DNA of 43,418 nt, taken from DASRHY01 sp046765875. GTDB taxonomy: Bacteria; Actinomycetota; Actinomycetes; Propionibacteriales; Kribbellaceae. Shown one piece after another: positions 32,402-41,535 of this stretch. A model generated the notes under the pieces. It was not told the origin of the DNA. It was given only the letters and a program-made list of their open reading frames with translations, and ran no database searches. Within the stretch, counting starts at the first letter, position 1; each line of letters opens with the position of its first letter. The stretch lies in NCBI GenBank assembly GCA_046765875.1, contig JBKPSJ010000308.1, positions 1 through 43,418 on the forward strand, given 5' to 3'. The translations under genes were made by a program, and so were the position numbers.

Positions 32402-33433
32402 CGATAGGCCCGCCGCTGCGGTGGTGCACTCTGTGGCCTGCCGTTCGCCGACCGGGTGGCGGGCGTCGAGCTCGCCGTACCGATGGCAGGCCACCATCCC
32501 GCCTCGCCTCGGGTGCGCCGGCAGCGGCTCGGCGCATCGCCGCAGTGCATGTGGGCATCGATCGCGGAACGGACAGCCCGCATCGGCCGGCGGCGTGGCG
32601 TCGGTATTCCTGCTCACGACCTCGGCCGCGCGGCGGCGGCGTTGCTCCCCTGGATCGGGCACCGGAGCCGCGGCAAGGAGCGCCCGGGTGTAGGGATGCG
32701 CCGGCCGATCGCACACGTCGGTCACGCTGCCGGTCTCCATCAACCGGCCGTGGTAGAGGACCGCGACCCGATCCGAGACGTGCCGGACGACGGCGAGGTC
32801 GTGACTGATGAACAGGTAGCTGAGGCCGAGCTCGTGTTGGAGCCGGCGCAACAGGTTGAGGATCTGGGCCTGGATCGACAGGTCGAGCGCACTGACCGCC
32901 TCGTCGCAGACGAGCAGGCGGGGCGACAGCATGAGCGCTCGCGCGATCGCGATGCGCTGGAGCTGCCCGCCGGAGAACTCCGCCGGGTACCGTGTGGCCG
33001 CGTCCTCGTCGAGCTGCACCCGGTTGAGGGCGGTGGCGACCTCGGCACGGCGCCCCGCGCGGCTCATCGTTCGGTGCGCCAGCAGCGGCTCTTCGAGAGT
33101 CTGACCGATCCTTCGCACTGGGTTGAGCGAGCCGTGCGGGTGCTGGAACACGACCTGGATGTCCTTCGTGAGCTGCCGCCGCCGTCGCGTGGACGCCGAT
33201 GTGATGTCCTCGCCGGCGAAGCGGATGCAACCCGCATCCGGTGACACCAACCCGAGGACGGCATTTCCGAGCGTCGACTTCCCCGATCCGCTCTCACCGA
33301 CCACGCTGAGCGTTTCACCCGCCGCGATGGTGAGGTCGACGTCGTCGAGCGCGGTCAGTGGCGGGCGGCCACGGCCGCGGCGGTACCTGACGCTCAGACC
33401 GCGAATGTCCAGCAGCGGCTCGGCCTCGGTCAT
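32390..33433 (-). CDS. peptide ABC transporter ATP-binding protein (OppF/DppF-type)
   Basis: 347 residues from the ATG at 33433, five bases after the permease-ATPase fusion gene. SVVGESGSGKSTLGNAVLGL is Walker A (near residue 45), FSGGQLQRIAIARAL the ABC signature, and LLVCDEAVSALDLSIQAQILNLL Walker B. The C-terminal extension with GCPFRDRCPHALRRC is the Opp/Dpp-type cysteine segment. It powers uptake with the DppD-type half. The last residues and stop lie within the IS target duplication. It is the last gene of the operon, 3' next to the IS. Confidence 0.94.
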   Translation of the reverse strand: MTEAEPLLDIRGLSVRYRRGRGRPPLTALDDVDLTIAAGETLSVVGESGSGKSTLGNAVLGLVSPDAGCIRFAGEDITSASTRRRRQLTKDIQVVFQHPHGSLNPVRRIGQTLEEPLLAHRTMSRAGRRAEVATALNRVQLDEDAATRYPAEFSGGQLQRIAIARALMLSPRLLVCDEAVSALDLSIQAQILNLLRRLQHELGLSYLFISHDLAVVRHVSDRVAVLYHGRLMETGSVTDVCDRPAHPYTRALLAAAPVPDPGEQRRRRAAEVVSRNTDATPPADAGCPFRDRCPHALRRCAEPLPAHPRRGGMVACHRYGELDARHPVGERQATECTTAAAGLSPRH

Positions 33434-33438
33434 CGCCG

Positions 33439-35358
33439 CTAGAGCTCCTCGGTTCGGATACAGCGCGAGAGGTGGTCCGGCGCGACGATCGCTTGGGCGA
33501 TCGGGCCCTGCGAGCACACCGGTTGGCTGAGTGGGCAGCGGGCCTGGAAGTGGCATCCGATCGGCCATTCCCCGGGTTTCGGCACCGAGCCGGGAATCGA
33601 CGGCAACGGCTCGGAGGTGCGCGCCAAGTGTGGGTTGGCGGCCAGCAGCGCGGCGGTGTACGGATGGCGCGGGCGGGAGTACAACTCCTCGACGGTCGCG
33701 GTCTCGACCACTTCGCCGGCATACATCACGACGGCGCGCTCGCACTTGTCGGCGAGCACACCCCAGTCGTGGGTGATGAGCAGGACGGCCATCCCGAGCC
33801 GATGCTGCAAGTCGCGCATCAACGCGAGAATCTCCGCCTGCACCGTGACGTCCAGCGCGGTGGTGGGCTCGTCGGCGATGAGCAGCTTCGGCTTGGCGGC
33901 CAGCGCCATCGCGATGCAAACGCGTTGGGCCATGCCGCCGGACAGCTCACCCGGTCGCCGGCGCAGCACGCCTCCGGGATCGGGCAGCCGCACCAGTCGG
34001 AGCAGCCGCTCTGCCTCTGACTGCGCCTGTCGGCGCGACTGCGGGTGGTGCCGCCGGATGACCTCGCGTAGCTGGCTCCCGACGGTGAAGGTCGGATCGA
34101 GGCTGCCGGCGGGATCTTGCGAGACGAAGGCGATCCCCGCGCCGCGTACGCGGTTCAGGTCGTGCTCGCCGAGCAAGGTGAGATCGGTGCCGTCGAAGAC
34201 GACGCTGCCGGCCGTGACGACGGCGCCCGCCGGCAGCAACCCGAGGATGGCTCGCGCGGTGATGCTCTTTCCGCAACCGGACTCGCCGACGATGCCGATC
34301 GCCTCACCTGCCGCCACCTCGAACGTCACTTCACGGACAACGGTGGTGCCACCGATCGTGACCGTCAGCCCCCGTACCGACAACGCCGGCGCGGCCGCGG
34401 ACGACGTCGCGGACTGGACCGCATGACGTTGGTGCGGACGGTGCGGCACCAGCGACGCCGCCGACCTGCCGCGTTCCATGGTCAGGTCCCGTACGGCGTC
34501 GCCGACCAGCCCGAAGGCCATCACCGTCAGCATCAGCGCGCCGCCGGTCGGTACCAGCAGCCACGGGTCCTGGCTCATCGCGGTAGAGGCCTCGCCGACC
34601 ATGTTTCCCCAACTCGGGCCGAGGGACTCCGGCCGGGTCAGGCCGAGGAACGACAGGCCGCTTTCGGCGAGCAACGCCGTGGCGCAGAACAGCGCGGTCT
34701 GGACGATGATCGGGCCGGCGATGCGCGGGAGCACGTGCCGGCGCACGATCCTCGGCGTAGCGAGCCCGGACAGCTCGGCTGCCTTCACATAGAGCTCGCC
34801 CCGTATCCCCAAGGTGGCGCCGCGCACGATCCGGAACAGCGCAGGACAGCCGATGACGCCGAGAGCCACCATCGTTGCGGTGTCGTTGCCGGGGAAGACG
34901 GCGACCACCATGAGCAGGACGACGATGCCGGGTACGGCGAGCAGAAGATCAGCGAAGCGGACCGACACCCGGTCGAGCGTGCGGCCCCGGTATCCGGCCG
35001 CGACGCCGAGTGGTACGCCCAGCGCCAGGAACACCGCGGTTGCGATGGCGACGTCGAACAGCGTGACACGCGCGCCGAACAGCAGCCGGCTGAACACATC
35101 GCGACCGAGTCGATCGGTGCCCAGCCAGTGCAGCGCGGAGGGACCGGACAGGACGTGCGCAAGGTCCTGCTGCTCGGGATCGTGCGGCGCGGTCAGACCG
35201 GCCGCCGCGGCGGCGACCGTCAGCGCCGCGAGGTACGTCGCCGAGATCGCCGCCATCGGGTGCGTGCGCAAGGTCGTGCGCAGGCGTCGGTGAGCAGGAG
35301 GCCGACCGAGCCGGGATCCGGCGAGGGTGTCGGTGCCGACGGTGGCGATCGCTGTCAT
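33439..35358 (-). CDS. fused DppC permease - DppD ATPase
   Basis: 639 residues from the ATG at 35358, overlapping the DppB gene by four bases. Residues 1-300 are a DppC-type permease: an N-terminal helix (AAISATYLAALTVAAAAAGL), LHWLGTDRLGRDVFSRLLFGARVTL, and the EAA-type loop KAAELSGLATPRIVRRHVLP, with about six hydrophobic segments. Residues about 320-639 are a DppD ATPase: GIVGESGCGKSITARAILGLL (Walker A), LSGGMAQRVCIAMAL (signature), LLIADEPTTALDVTVQAEIL (Walker B) and GCHFQARCPLSQPVC near the end. The two are in one frame with a short linker and no internal stop, so this is a true fusion. Confidence 0.93.
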   Translation of the reverse strand: MTAIATVGTDTLAGSRLGRPPAHRRLRTTLRTHPMAAISATYLAALTVAAAAAGLTAPHDPEQQDLAHVLSGPSALHWLGTDRLGRDVFSRLLFGARVTLFDVAIATAVFLALGVPLGVAAGYRGRTLDRVSVRFADLLLAVPGIVVLLMVVAVFPGNDTATMVALGVIGCPALFRIVRGATLGIRGELYVKAAELSGLATPRIVRRHVLPRIAGPIIVQTALFCATALLAESGLSFLGLTRPESLGPSWGNMVGEASTAMSQDPWLLVPTGGALMLTVMAFGLVGDAVRDLTMERGRSAASLVPHRPHQRHAVQSATSSAAAPALSVRGLTVTIGGTTVVREVTFEVAAGEAIGIVGESGCGKSITARAILGLLPAGAVVTAGSVVFDGTDLTLLGEHDLNRVRGAGIAFVSQDPAGSLDPTFTVGSQLREVIRRHHPQSRRQAQSEAERLLRLVRLPDPGGVLRRRPGELSGGMAQRVCIAMALAAKPKLLIADEPTTALDVTVQAEILALMRDLQHRLGMAVLLITHDWGVLADKCERAVVMYAGEVVETATVEELYSRPRHPYTAALLAANPHLARTSEPLPSIPGSVPKPGEWPIGCHFQARCPLSQPVCSQGPIAQAIVAPDHLSRCIRTEEL

Positions 35359-36305
35359 GGCTTGCGCACCGCCGGGTTGAGCCAGCCGTAGGCGAGGTCG
35401 ACGAGCAGGTTGACGATGATCACGATGACGGTGAAGTAGAACGCGACGCCTTCGATCATCGGCAGGTTGTGGGTGCTGCTCGCCGCGACCGCCTGCTGCC
35501 CGAGGCCGGGAATGGCGAACACGTTCTCGATCAGCACCGTGCCGCCGAGCAGGCCGACGAACATCAGGCCGATCAAGGTCACGACCGGGATCGCGGCGTT
35601 CCGCAGCGCGTGCTTGAGGACGATCGAGCGCAGTGGCAGCCCGTGCGCCCGCAGCACGACGATGAAGTCCCGGGACAGTACGTCGGACATCGCGTCGCGG
35701 GTCTGCCGGGCAATGAAGGCCGAGCAGCCGGCGGAGAGCGCGAGAACCGGGAGTGCCAGGCTCCGCAGCCATTGCAGCGGATCGTCGCCGAACGCGGTGT
35801 AGCCGGTGGCTGGGAACAACGGAAACTGAACGGCGAGCAGTTCGACGAGCACGAGCGCCAGCCAGAAGTTCGGTGCCGCGAGGCCGAGCAGTGACACACC
35901 CTCGACGAGCTTCCCGGCCCGGCTACGGCGTACGGCGCTGAACACGCCGACGGACACGCCCACCACGGCCGACACGATGACCGTGCCGATGATGATCGAC
36001 AGACTCGCACCGAGCCGCTCGTTGAGTGCCTGGGTGATCGTCTGACCGCTGAACAGGTCGGTGCCGAGGTCGCCCCGCAGCAGGCCCCGGAGCCACCGCC
36101 AGTACTGCACCGGTAGCGGCTGGTCGATGCCGAGCTCGTGCCGCAACTGCTGGTATTGCTCGGGGGTGTAGCTGGTGGTCTGACCGGACAGCATCGCCTT
36201 CGCGGCGTCCCCGGGGGCCAGCGCGCTGAGCACGAAGGTGAGCACCGTCACGGCGAACAGCAGCGTCAGCGAGGACGCCAGCCACCGCGCAGTCGAGCGG
36301 ATCAT
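35355..36305 (-). CDS. peptide ABC transporter permease (DppB-type)
   Basis: 316 residues from the ATG at 36305, which has GGAAGGAG five bases upstream; a GTG six bases earlier is less well placed. LASSLTLLFAVTVLTFVLSALAPGD is the first helix, LGIDQPLPVQYWRWLRGLLRGDLG the family's periplasmic loop, and VLRAHGLPLRSIVLKHALRNAAIPVV the EAA-type ATPase-contact loop. It pairs with the DppC half of the fusion protein to form the membrane channel. Separated from the binding-protein gene by a strong hairpin. Confidence 0.94.
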   Translation of the reverse strand: MIRSTARWLASSLTLLFAVTVLTFVLSALAPGDAAKAMLSGQTTSYTPEQYQQLRHELGIDQPLPVQYWRWLRGLLRGDLGTDLFSGQTITQALNERLGASLSIIIGTVIVSAVVGVSVGVFSAVRRSRAGKLVEGVSLLGLAAPNFWLALVLVELLAVQFPLFPATGYTAFGDDPLQWLRSLALPVLALSAGCSAFIARQTRDAMSDVLSRDFIVVLRAHGLPLRSIVLKHALRNAAIPVVTLIGLMFVGLLGGTVLIENVFAIPGLGQQAVAASSTHNLPMIEGVAFYFTVIVIIVNLLVDLAYGWLNPAVRKP

Positions 36306-36335
36306 CCGCACTCCTTCCTGCTGAGGCCGCGAGCT

Positions 36336-36366
36336 CCGGCGGGCCTGGAGGGATCAGGCCCGCCGG
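36336..36366 (-). terminator. intercistronic hairpin between binding-protein and permease genes
   Basis: CCGGCGGGCCTG (36336-36347) and CAGGCCCGCCGG (36355-36366) form a perfect 12-bp stem with a 7-base loop in the 72-base gap. It probably attenuates read-through or protects the upstream message, giving more binding protein than permease. Confidence 0.75.
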
Positions 36367-36377
36367 GGCAGGTCCGG

Positions 36378-37982
36378 CTACGCCGCGGGCCGCACTTCGT
36401 AGATCGAGGCGAGCGGCGCCTTCGGAGAGACCGTCGCGCCGGTCACCTTCTTCGTCGTGTAATACGGCAGTCCAGTCGTGACCACCGGGACGAACCAGGC
36501 CTGGTGGACCAGGTAGGCCTCGACGGCCTGGTCTGCCTTGTCCTTGGCTTCGCCGGTCGCCTTGGCGGCCTCGTCGTACAAAGCCTGCAACTTCGCGTCG
36601 GCTGTGTGGAACGGGTTGAACAGCGCCGACGGCAGGAACAGCGACGGCCCCTCGGTCCAGATCGGCTGCTGGCCGAAGATCGTCATGAAACTGGCGTATT
36701 TCGGAGCGAACGCCTCGGAGAAGTACTGGTTGGCATTGGCGCGGTCGGTGATCTGCAAGGTGACGCCGATGTCCTTCCACTGCTGCGCCAGCGCCTGCGC
36801 GACCAGGTTCATCGACTGGTACTGCGCGGTGACGATCGGCAGCGAGAACCCGTCGGGATAGCCTGCCTGGCCGAGCAACTGCTTGGCCCTGCCGACGTCG
36901 TGGGGGTACGCCTCATCGAGTTCGGGATCGTATCCGTAGCCGCCCGGAACAGTGAGTTGCGACGTCGGCCGGCCACCGTCGGGGAACAGCGCCGAAGTAA
37001 TCGTCTTGCGGTCGGTGGCGTAGTTCAGTGCCTGTCGTACGCGTACATCGGCCAGTGGCTTGGCCATCGTGCCGCCGCGGTCGGCGAGGGTCACGCCGGT
37101 CCACAGCAGCGGAGTCGTGTTGACGGTGATGCCGGCCTGCTTGGCCGCCGCGACGGTGCTGGCGTCGCCGACCGCGAAGTCGACCTGACCCGTCTTCATT
37201 GCGTTCAGCGTGGCCTGCGGGCTGGTGATCGCGCGGACGACGACCTTCTTCCAATGCACCGAATCCTTGTCGTAGTAGTTGGGGTTCTGAATGAAGGTGT
37301 AGTGGTCGCCGGCGACGGTCGCGGCCGGGTCCACCATGTACGGTCCGGCCCCCGACGTCTGGGTGCCGAGCTTCGCCGTGTTCTTCAGGCCGATCGGGCT
37401 GATCACGCCGCCTACGACGTTGTCCTGGGTCAACAGGGCCGGCAGGTCCGGGTTGGGCTTCGGCGTCCGGATGACGACCGAGAGCGGGCCGGTGGCGGTG
37501 AACGTGTCACCGGCGAAGAGCGGAACGAACTGGCCGCCCGATTTCAGCACGTACTTGAAGTGGTCGACCACGACCTGAGCCGTCAGCGCCGAGCCGTCGG
37601 AGAACTTGACCCCTGGGCGGAGCTGCAGCTCGAGCTGGGTGTTGTTGTCGCCGCTGTACCGCCACGACGTCGCCAGTCCGGGCTGCAGGCTGCCGTCGGA
37701 GCGCCGAACGATCAGCGGCTGGTAGGCGAGCGCCTGGTACAGCGAGTTGTTCTGAACCGTCTTGGCCGGGTCGAGGGTCTGCGGGACCGATGAGTAGGCG
37801 ACGGTCAGCGTGCCACCGACCTTGCCGCCCGGTTTGGGATCGCTGCCGGAGTCGCCGCCCCCCGCCGAACACGCCGTCAGCGCTGCGAGGAGCATCGCGC
37901 CTGCGGCGGCGATGCCCATGACCCGTCGCGGTGGCACGACGCCGCTTGCGCGGCCGCCCCGGGACTCGTTATGTCGAGGCAT
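36378..37982 (-). CDS. family 5 extracellular solute-binding lipoprotein (peptide-type)
   Basis: 534 residues from the ATG at 37982, preceded by AGGAGGAGTC. After a basic N-terminus, GIAAAGAMLLAALTACSAGG is a lipoprotein signal with lipobox L-T-A-C (Cys near residue 38). GGTLTVAYSSVPQTLDPAKTVQNNSLYQALAYQPLI and LRPGVKFSDGSALTAQVVVDHFKYVL are typical family 5 (SBP_bac_5) segments, as is VRVRQALNYATDRKTI near the middle. It captures a peptide or a similar solute outside the membrane for the DppBCD/F complex. It is the first gene of the operon, facing the hydrolase-LacI genes across a 291-base regulatory gap. Confidence 0.93.
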   Translation of the reverse strand: MPRHNESRGGRASGVVPPRRVMGIAAAGAMLLAALTACSAGGGDSGSDPKPGGKVGGTLTVAYSSVPQTLDPAKTVQNNSLYQALAYQPLIVRRSDGSLQPGLATSWRYSGDNNTQLELQLRPGVKFSDGSALTAQVVVDHFKYVLKSGGQFVPLFAGDTFTATGPLSVVIRTPKPNPDLPALLTQDNVVGGVISPIGLKNTAKLGTQTSGAGPYMVDPAATVAGDHYTFIQNPNYYDKDSVHWKKVVVRAITSPQATLNAMKTGQVDFAVGDASTVAAAKQAGITVNTTPLLWTGVTLADRGGTMAKPLADVRVRQALNYATDRKTITSALFPDGGRPTSQLTVPGGYGYDPELDEAYPHDVGRAKQLLGQAGYPDGFSLPIVTAQYQSMNLVAQALAQQWKDIGVTLQITDRANANQYFSEAFAPKYASFMTIFGQQPIWTEGPSLFLPSALFNPFHTADAKLQALYDEAAKATGEAKDKADQAVEAYLVHQAWFVPVVTTGLPYYTTKKVTGATVSPKAPLASIYEVRPAA

Positions 37983-38098
37983 GACTCCTCCTGGTCCATC
38001 AGCGGTGGCTGGAAGGTCCACGCTGGTGTCCGTGTGGTTGGTCTGAAGGCGCCGTGCCGCCCAGGAAACTCCGCGTTCACGTCGCTGTCAAGAGGTTG

Positions 38099-38115
38099 AT
38101 GTAAAACACTTTGAC
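38099..38115. promoter_or_regulatory. LacI-type operator 1
   Basis: ATGTAAAACACTTTGAC contains TGTAAA-N4-TTT, a LacI-family type near-palindrome, in the divergent gap between the binding-protein gene and the hydrolase gene. Its first 13 bases match operator 2 at 11 positions. The rest of the 291-base gap shows nothing else I can name. Confidence 0.6.
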
Positions 38116-38156
38116 TCGGGCGTTACAAGCGATTTTTTCCCGCTGTGATGACTTTT

Positions 38157-38196
38157 ATGCAAAGCACTTGACAATTAGGCCTGACGGCGTTCGAAT
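38157..38196 (+). promoter_or_regulatory. LacI-type operator 2 overlapping a plus-strand promoter
   Basis: ATGCAAAGCACTTGAC (38157-38172) resembles operator 1. It overlaps a consensus -35 box TTGACA (38168-38173), followed 17 bases later by a weak -10 TCGAAT (38191-38196). This would drive the hydrolase and LacI genes and be blocked by the bound regulator. Confidence 0.55.
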
Positions 38197-38273
38197 GGCC
38201 AGGCGATCTTCGGTCGCGCCGGGCATCCCCGATCGGGGAGGCTCAACAGTGTGGCCAGACCTCAAGGAGACCC

Positions 38274-39245
38274 GTGACGACCGCCGACCTCGCGCCCGCC
38301 GTGCAGATGCTGATCGACGAGATGCCGCCCGGTGTCCCCCGGCACCTCTCGCCGGCCGAGCAGCGTGAGTACCTGCGCCTGCTGAGCGAGCTCGTCTTCC
38401 TGCGCTACGGGGCGCCGGGTCCGAAGGTGTGGACAGTCGAGGATCAGCACGTACCAGTCGTGGGCGGTCGCATCCTGGTCCGGGTCTACAGGCCGGGAGA
38501 CGGCGACCGCCTGCCGGGCCACCTGACCTTGCACGGCGGTGGGTGGAAGGCAGGGTCGGTTACCGAGCGCGTGGCCGATGCCATCTGCCGGCAGCGCTGC
38601 CTCGAGGCCGAGTGCGTGGTTCTCGGCGTCGAATACCGGCTCGCACCGGAACACCGGTTCCCGGTGCCGCTGCAGGACTGCTACGCGGCGCTGGAGTGGG
38701 TGGTCGAGAATGCCGATGCCCTGGGGCTGGACCCCGGCAACATCTCGATCGGCGGTGCGTCGGCCGGCGGCAACCTGGCCGCCGCGGTCACCCTGCGCTG
38801 CCGAGACGAGGGCGGCCCTCGGCTGCGTTTCCAGCTGCTCGAGGTGCCCGCGCTCGACCTCACCCGTGAGACCGCGCGCGCGACTCTTGCGTCCGGCGTG
38901 TTGCCCGACGTACCGCAGCCGACCATGGACGATGCCGCGATCAGTTACTTGGGAGACCCCGCCCGGGCGCATGATCCGCTCGCATCCCCGCTACTCGCCG
39001 ACGACCTGAGCGGCCTTCCTCCCGCACACATCATGACCGCGGCGTACGACGTGCTGCGGACCGAGGGCGAGCGCTACGCCGAGCGGCTGGCCGCGGCCGG
39101 CGTCCCGACGACACACCGCCAATACCCTGGCGCTCTGCACGGCACCGCCATGCTGACCAGGACCTGGGACCAGGCGCGGCAGTGGCAGCGGGACGCGGCA
39201 GCGGCGCTGCGCCGAGCCCATTGGGATCCGGCGGAGTCGGCATGA
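38274..39245 (+). CDS. alpha/beta hydrolase (hormone-sensitive-lipase family)
   Basis: 323 residues from a GTG at 38274 with AAGGAGA upstream. LTLHGGGWKAGSV near residue 83 is the oxyanion H-G-G-G motif, ISIGGASAGGNLAAAVTLR near 157-175 holds the nucleophile (G-x-S-A-G-G), ITAAYDVLRTEGERYAERL-type sequence (MTAAYDVLRTEG) gives the Asp, and YPGALHGTAML near 282-292 gives the His. It hydrolyses an ester or amide inside the cell. Coupled to the LacI gene (ATGA) and divergent from the transporter, it may act on the imported compound. Confidence 0.92.
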   Translation: MTTADLAPAVQMLIDEMPPGVPRHLSPAEQREYLRLLSELVFLRYGAPGPKVWTVEDQHVPVVGGRILVRVYRPGDGDRLPGHLTLHGGGWKAGSVTERVADAICRQRCLEAECVVLGVEYRLAPEHRFPVPLQDCYAALEWVVENADALGLDPGNISIGGASAGGNLAAAVTLRCRDEGGPRLRFQLLEVPALDLTRETARATLASGVLPDVPQPTMDDAAISYLGDPARAHDPLASPLLADDLSGLPPAHIMTAAYDVLRTEGERYAERLAAAGVPTTHRQYPGALHGTAMLTRTWDQARQWQRDAAAALRRAHWDPAESA

Positions 39246-40246
39246 TCAGGCCGAACGCCACGATCTACGACGTCGCCAGGCGTGCCGGCGTGAGTATCGC
39301 GACGGTCTCGCACACCCTGAACCGGCCGCAGCGGGTCAACGCGACGACCCGGCAGCGCGTGCTCGAAGCCATCGACGAGCTCGGCTACGTGCCCAAGGCA
39401 ACAGCCATGGCGCACGCTCGAAAGGCGGTCGGGCGGATCGGCGTCCTCGCCCCGTTCAGCTCGTACGAGTCGTACATCAGGCGGCTCAAGGGCGTCCTGT
39501 CCGAAGCCCAGGGTGACGCGATCGAGATCGTCCTGTACGACCAGGAGTCGGCCGCGTCCGCCACGTCGCCGTTGCTCAGCGCACTGCCGGTCACCCGCCG
39601 GCTCGACGGACTCGTCATCATGGGGCTGCCGCTCGACGACCGCCTGGCCGACAAGCTCCTGGCCCAAGGGCTGCCCACTGTGCTCGTCGACAGCACTCGG
39701 CCGGAGCTGGACTCGATCGTCATCGACGACCAAGCGGCGGGTTACCTCGTCGGGAAGCATCTGACCGAGCGCGGCCGCCGCACCTTCGCGTACGTCTCGG
39801 AGGCCCAGCGCTCCGACGCCTACCTGTCGCAAGGACAACTCCGCAGGAGCGGCCTGCGCCGCGCGGTCACCGACGCCGGAATCGATGCCGATCAGGTTCG
39901 ACACGTCCGCACGAGCAACGACCTCGCCGGTGGACGTGCCGCCGTCGAGATGATGCTTGCCGACGGGCAGCTGCCGGATGCCGTCTTCGCGCACCAGGAC
40001 GTCCTGGCCGCCGGAATCATGTACGAGTGCAATCGGCAGGGCATACGCGTCCCCGGCGATCTGGCGATAGTGGGCTTCGACGACGGCGAGCTCGCCCAAG
40101 CGCTCAACATCACGACCGTCCGGCAACCGCTGGAGGAGTCGGGACGGCTCGGATTCCGCCACCTCCGGGAGGCGATGAACGGGCAGCAAGGTCTGGCCCG
40201 GCATGTAACGCTCGGTGTGGACCTCGTCGTCCGCGCTTCGACCTGA
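39242..40246 (+). CDS. LacI-family transcriptional regulator
   Basis: 334 residues from an ATG overlapping the hydrolase stop. Residues 8-55 are the LacI helix-turn-helix and hinge (TIYDVARRAGVSIATVSHTLNRPQRVNATTRQRVLEAIDELGYVP). The rest is a periplasmic-binding-protein-like effector domain (RIGVLAPF near residue 62, VAGDLAIVGFDDGELA-type sequence near 272-285). It is the likely repressor of both the hydrolase gene and the divergent ABC operon through the two operators in 38099-38172. Confidence 0.93.
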   Translation: MIRPNATIYDVARRAGVSIATVSHTLNRPQRVNATTRQRVLEAIDELGYVPKATAMAHARKAVGRIGVLAPFSSYESYIRRLKGVLSEAQGDAIEIVLYDQESAASATSPLLSALPVTRRLDGLVIMGLPLDDRLADKLLAQGLPTVLVDSTRPELDSIVIDDQAAGYLVGKHLTERGRRTFAYVSEAQRSDAYLSQGQLRRSGLRRAVTDAGIDADQVRHVRTSNDLAGGRAAVEMMLADGQLPDAVFAHQDVLAAGIMYECNRQGIRVPGDLAIVGFDDGELAQALNITTVRQPLEESGRLGFRHLREAMNGQQGLARHVTLGVDLVVRAST

Positions 40247-40363
40247 CGGCAGCCGACGGCGCTCGGAGCGAAGTCGTTTGCGGCGGCCGACCGGGCCGGT
40301 CCGGTGCAGTAGGATCCTGGAATCTTTGGTGCGAGGGAACCCAGGCTGCGCCCGCTCACGGGA

Positions 40364-41368
40364 GTGGAAGGTCAGCGGGTCGGCGAGATCCGGGCCGCGA
40401 TCGACGAGGCGCGCCTGCGGACCATCATTGAATGCCTGCCTTTCCCGCGGGTCCGAACCATGTCCAGACCGGACGTTCGGGCCGAGGAGCTGGTCCTTGA
40501 CGCCTTTCGGCAGGCAGGGTGGCGGAGCTGGCTGGACCCTTTCGAGGTCCAGGATGCGCACGGATGGGCTGCCTGCGGAGATGGCAGCAGGCACGTGGTC
40601 GAGGCACTTCCCGGGGTCAACGTCGTCGCCGTCAAGGAGGGTGAGGTACCGGACGCGCTGGTCGTCGTCGCGCACCATGACACCGTTCCGGGCAGTGGCG
40701 GAGCAGACGACAACGCCAGCGGCCTGGCGGCCCTGACTGAGCTCGCACGCCTGCTCGAACCGATGCGCCTGCACCGCTCGGTGATCCTTGCCGCCGTTGA
40801 CCACGAAGAGCTGGGGTTCTACGGATCCCAGCGACTGGTGGACCAGATCTCGGCGCAGCGGGCCATCGTCGGCGCGTATGTCCTGGAAATGCTTGCCTAC
40901 ACTTCGACCGCACCGGGAAGCCAACAACTACCTCCCGGGATCGGCGCGCTCTACCCCGGCCAGGTCAGCAAGATCCGGTCCCGAGACTCCCGTGGGGACT
41001 TCATCGCGGTGATCTACCGGCAGCAGGGCAGACATCTGGCCACGACCTTCGCCGAGGCCCTGTCACACCTCGCCGGTCAGCAGGCGGCCCTTCTGCTCCG
41101 GGCACCGGGCGACCTGCCGATCATCGGACCGATCCTCACGCGCGCGACGCCGATGGCCAGGGACTTCGCCAGAAGCGACCACGTCCCCTTCTGGCAGGCA
41201 GGAATAGCCGCCGTACAACTCACCGACACCGCGAACTTCCGCAACCCGAACTACCACAGGCCCGAGGACCGCCCGGAGACCCTGGACTACACACGGCTTC
41301 GCGATGTCACCGCCGCAACCGCCTGGGCGCTGGAACGCCTCACTGGAGTAGCGCGAGTGCCGGGCTAG
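40364..41368 (+). CDS. M28-family zinc aminopeptidase-like protein
   Basis: 334 residues from a GTG at 40364; the ribosome site is weak and the ATG at 40460 is an alternative. VVVAHHDTVPGSGGADDNASGLAALTELARLL near residues 102-133 carries the first zinc ligands (H-x-D and D-D-N-A-S-G), AAVDHEELGFYGSQRLV near 145-161 the catalytic Glu pair, and FARSDHVPFWQAGIAAVQLTDTANFRNPNYHRPED near 271-305 the remaining Asp/His ligands. No signal peptide is seen, so it is probably cytoplasmic. It follows the LacI gene by 117 bases and could act on peptides brought in by the transporter. Confidence 0.88.
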   Translation: MEGQRVGEIRAAIDEARLRTIIECLPFPRVRTMSRPDVRAEELVLDAFRQAGWRSWLDPFEVQDAHGWAACGDGSRHVVEALPGVNVVAVKEGEVPDALVVVAHHDTVPGSGGADDNASGLAALTELARLLEPMRLHRSVILAAVDHEELGFYGSQRLVDQISAQRAIVGAYVLEMLAYTSTAPGSQQLPPGIGALYPGQVSKIRSRDSRGDFIAVIYRQQGRHLATTFAEALSHLAGQQAALLLRAPGDLPIIGPILTRATPMARDFARSDHVPFWQAGIAAVQLTDTANFRNPNYHRPEDRPETLDYTRLRDVTAATAWALERLTGVARVPG

Positions 41369-41535
41369 ACATGCCACGTCCGGCCAGATTCAAGCGGTGA
41401 TGAGCGCACTGGCGCAGCCGCAGGCGAACAGCGGCATTGGAGTCCCACTAGCCAGTTGGCGGCTTGGTTGTAACTAAGCGCATCGCCAGCACGATGTATT
41501 GATCAGTACCTGTGACACCGGTTGGGGGGATCACC

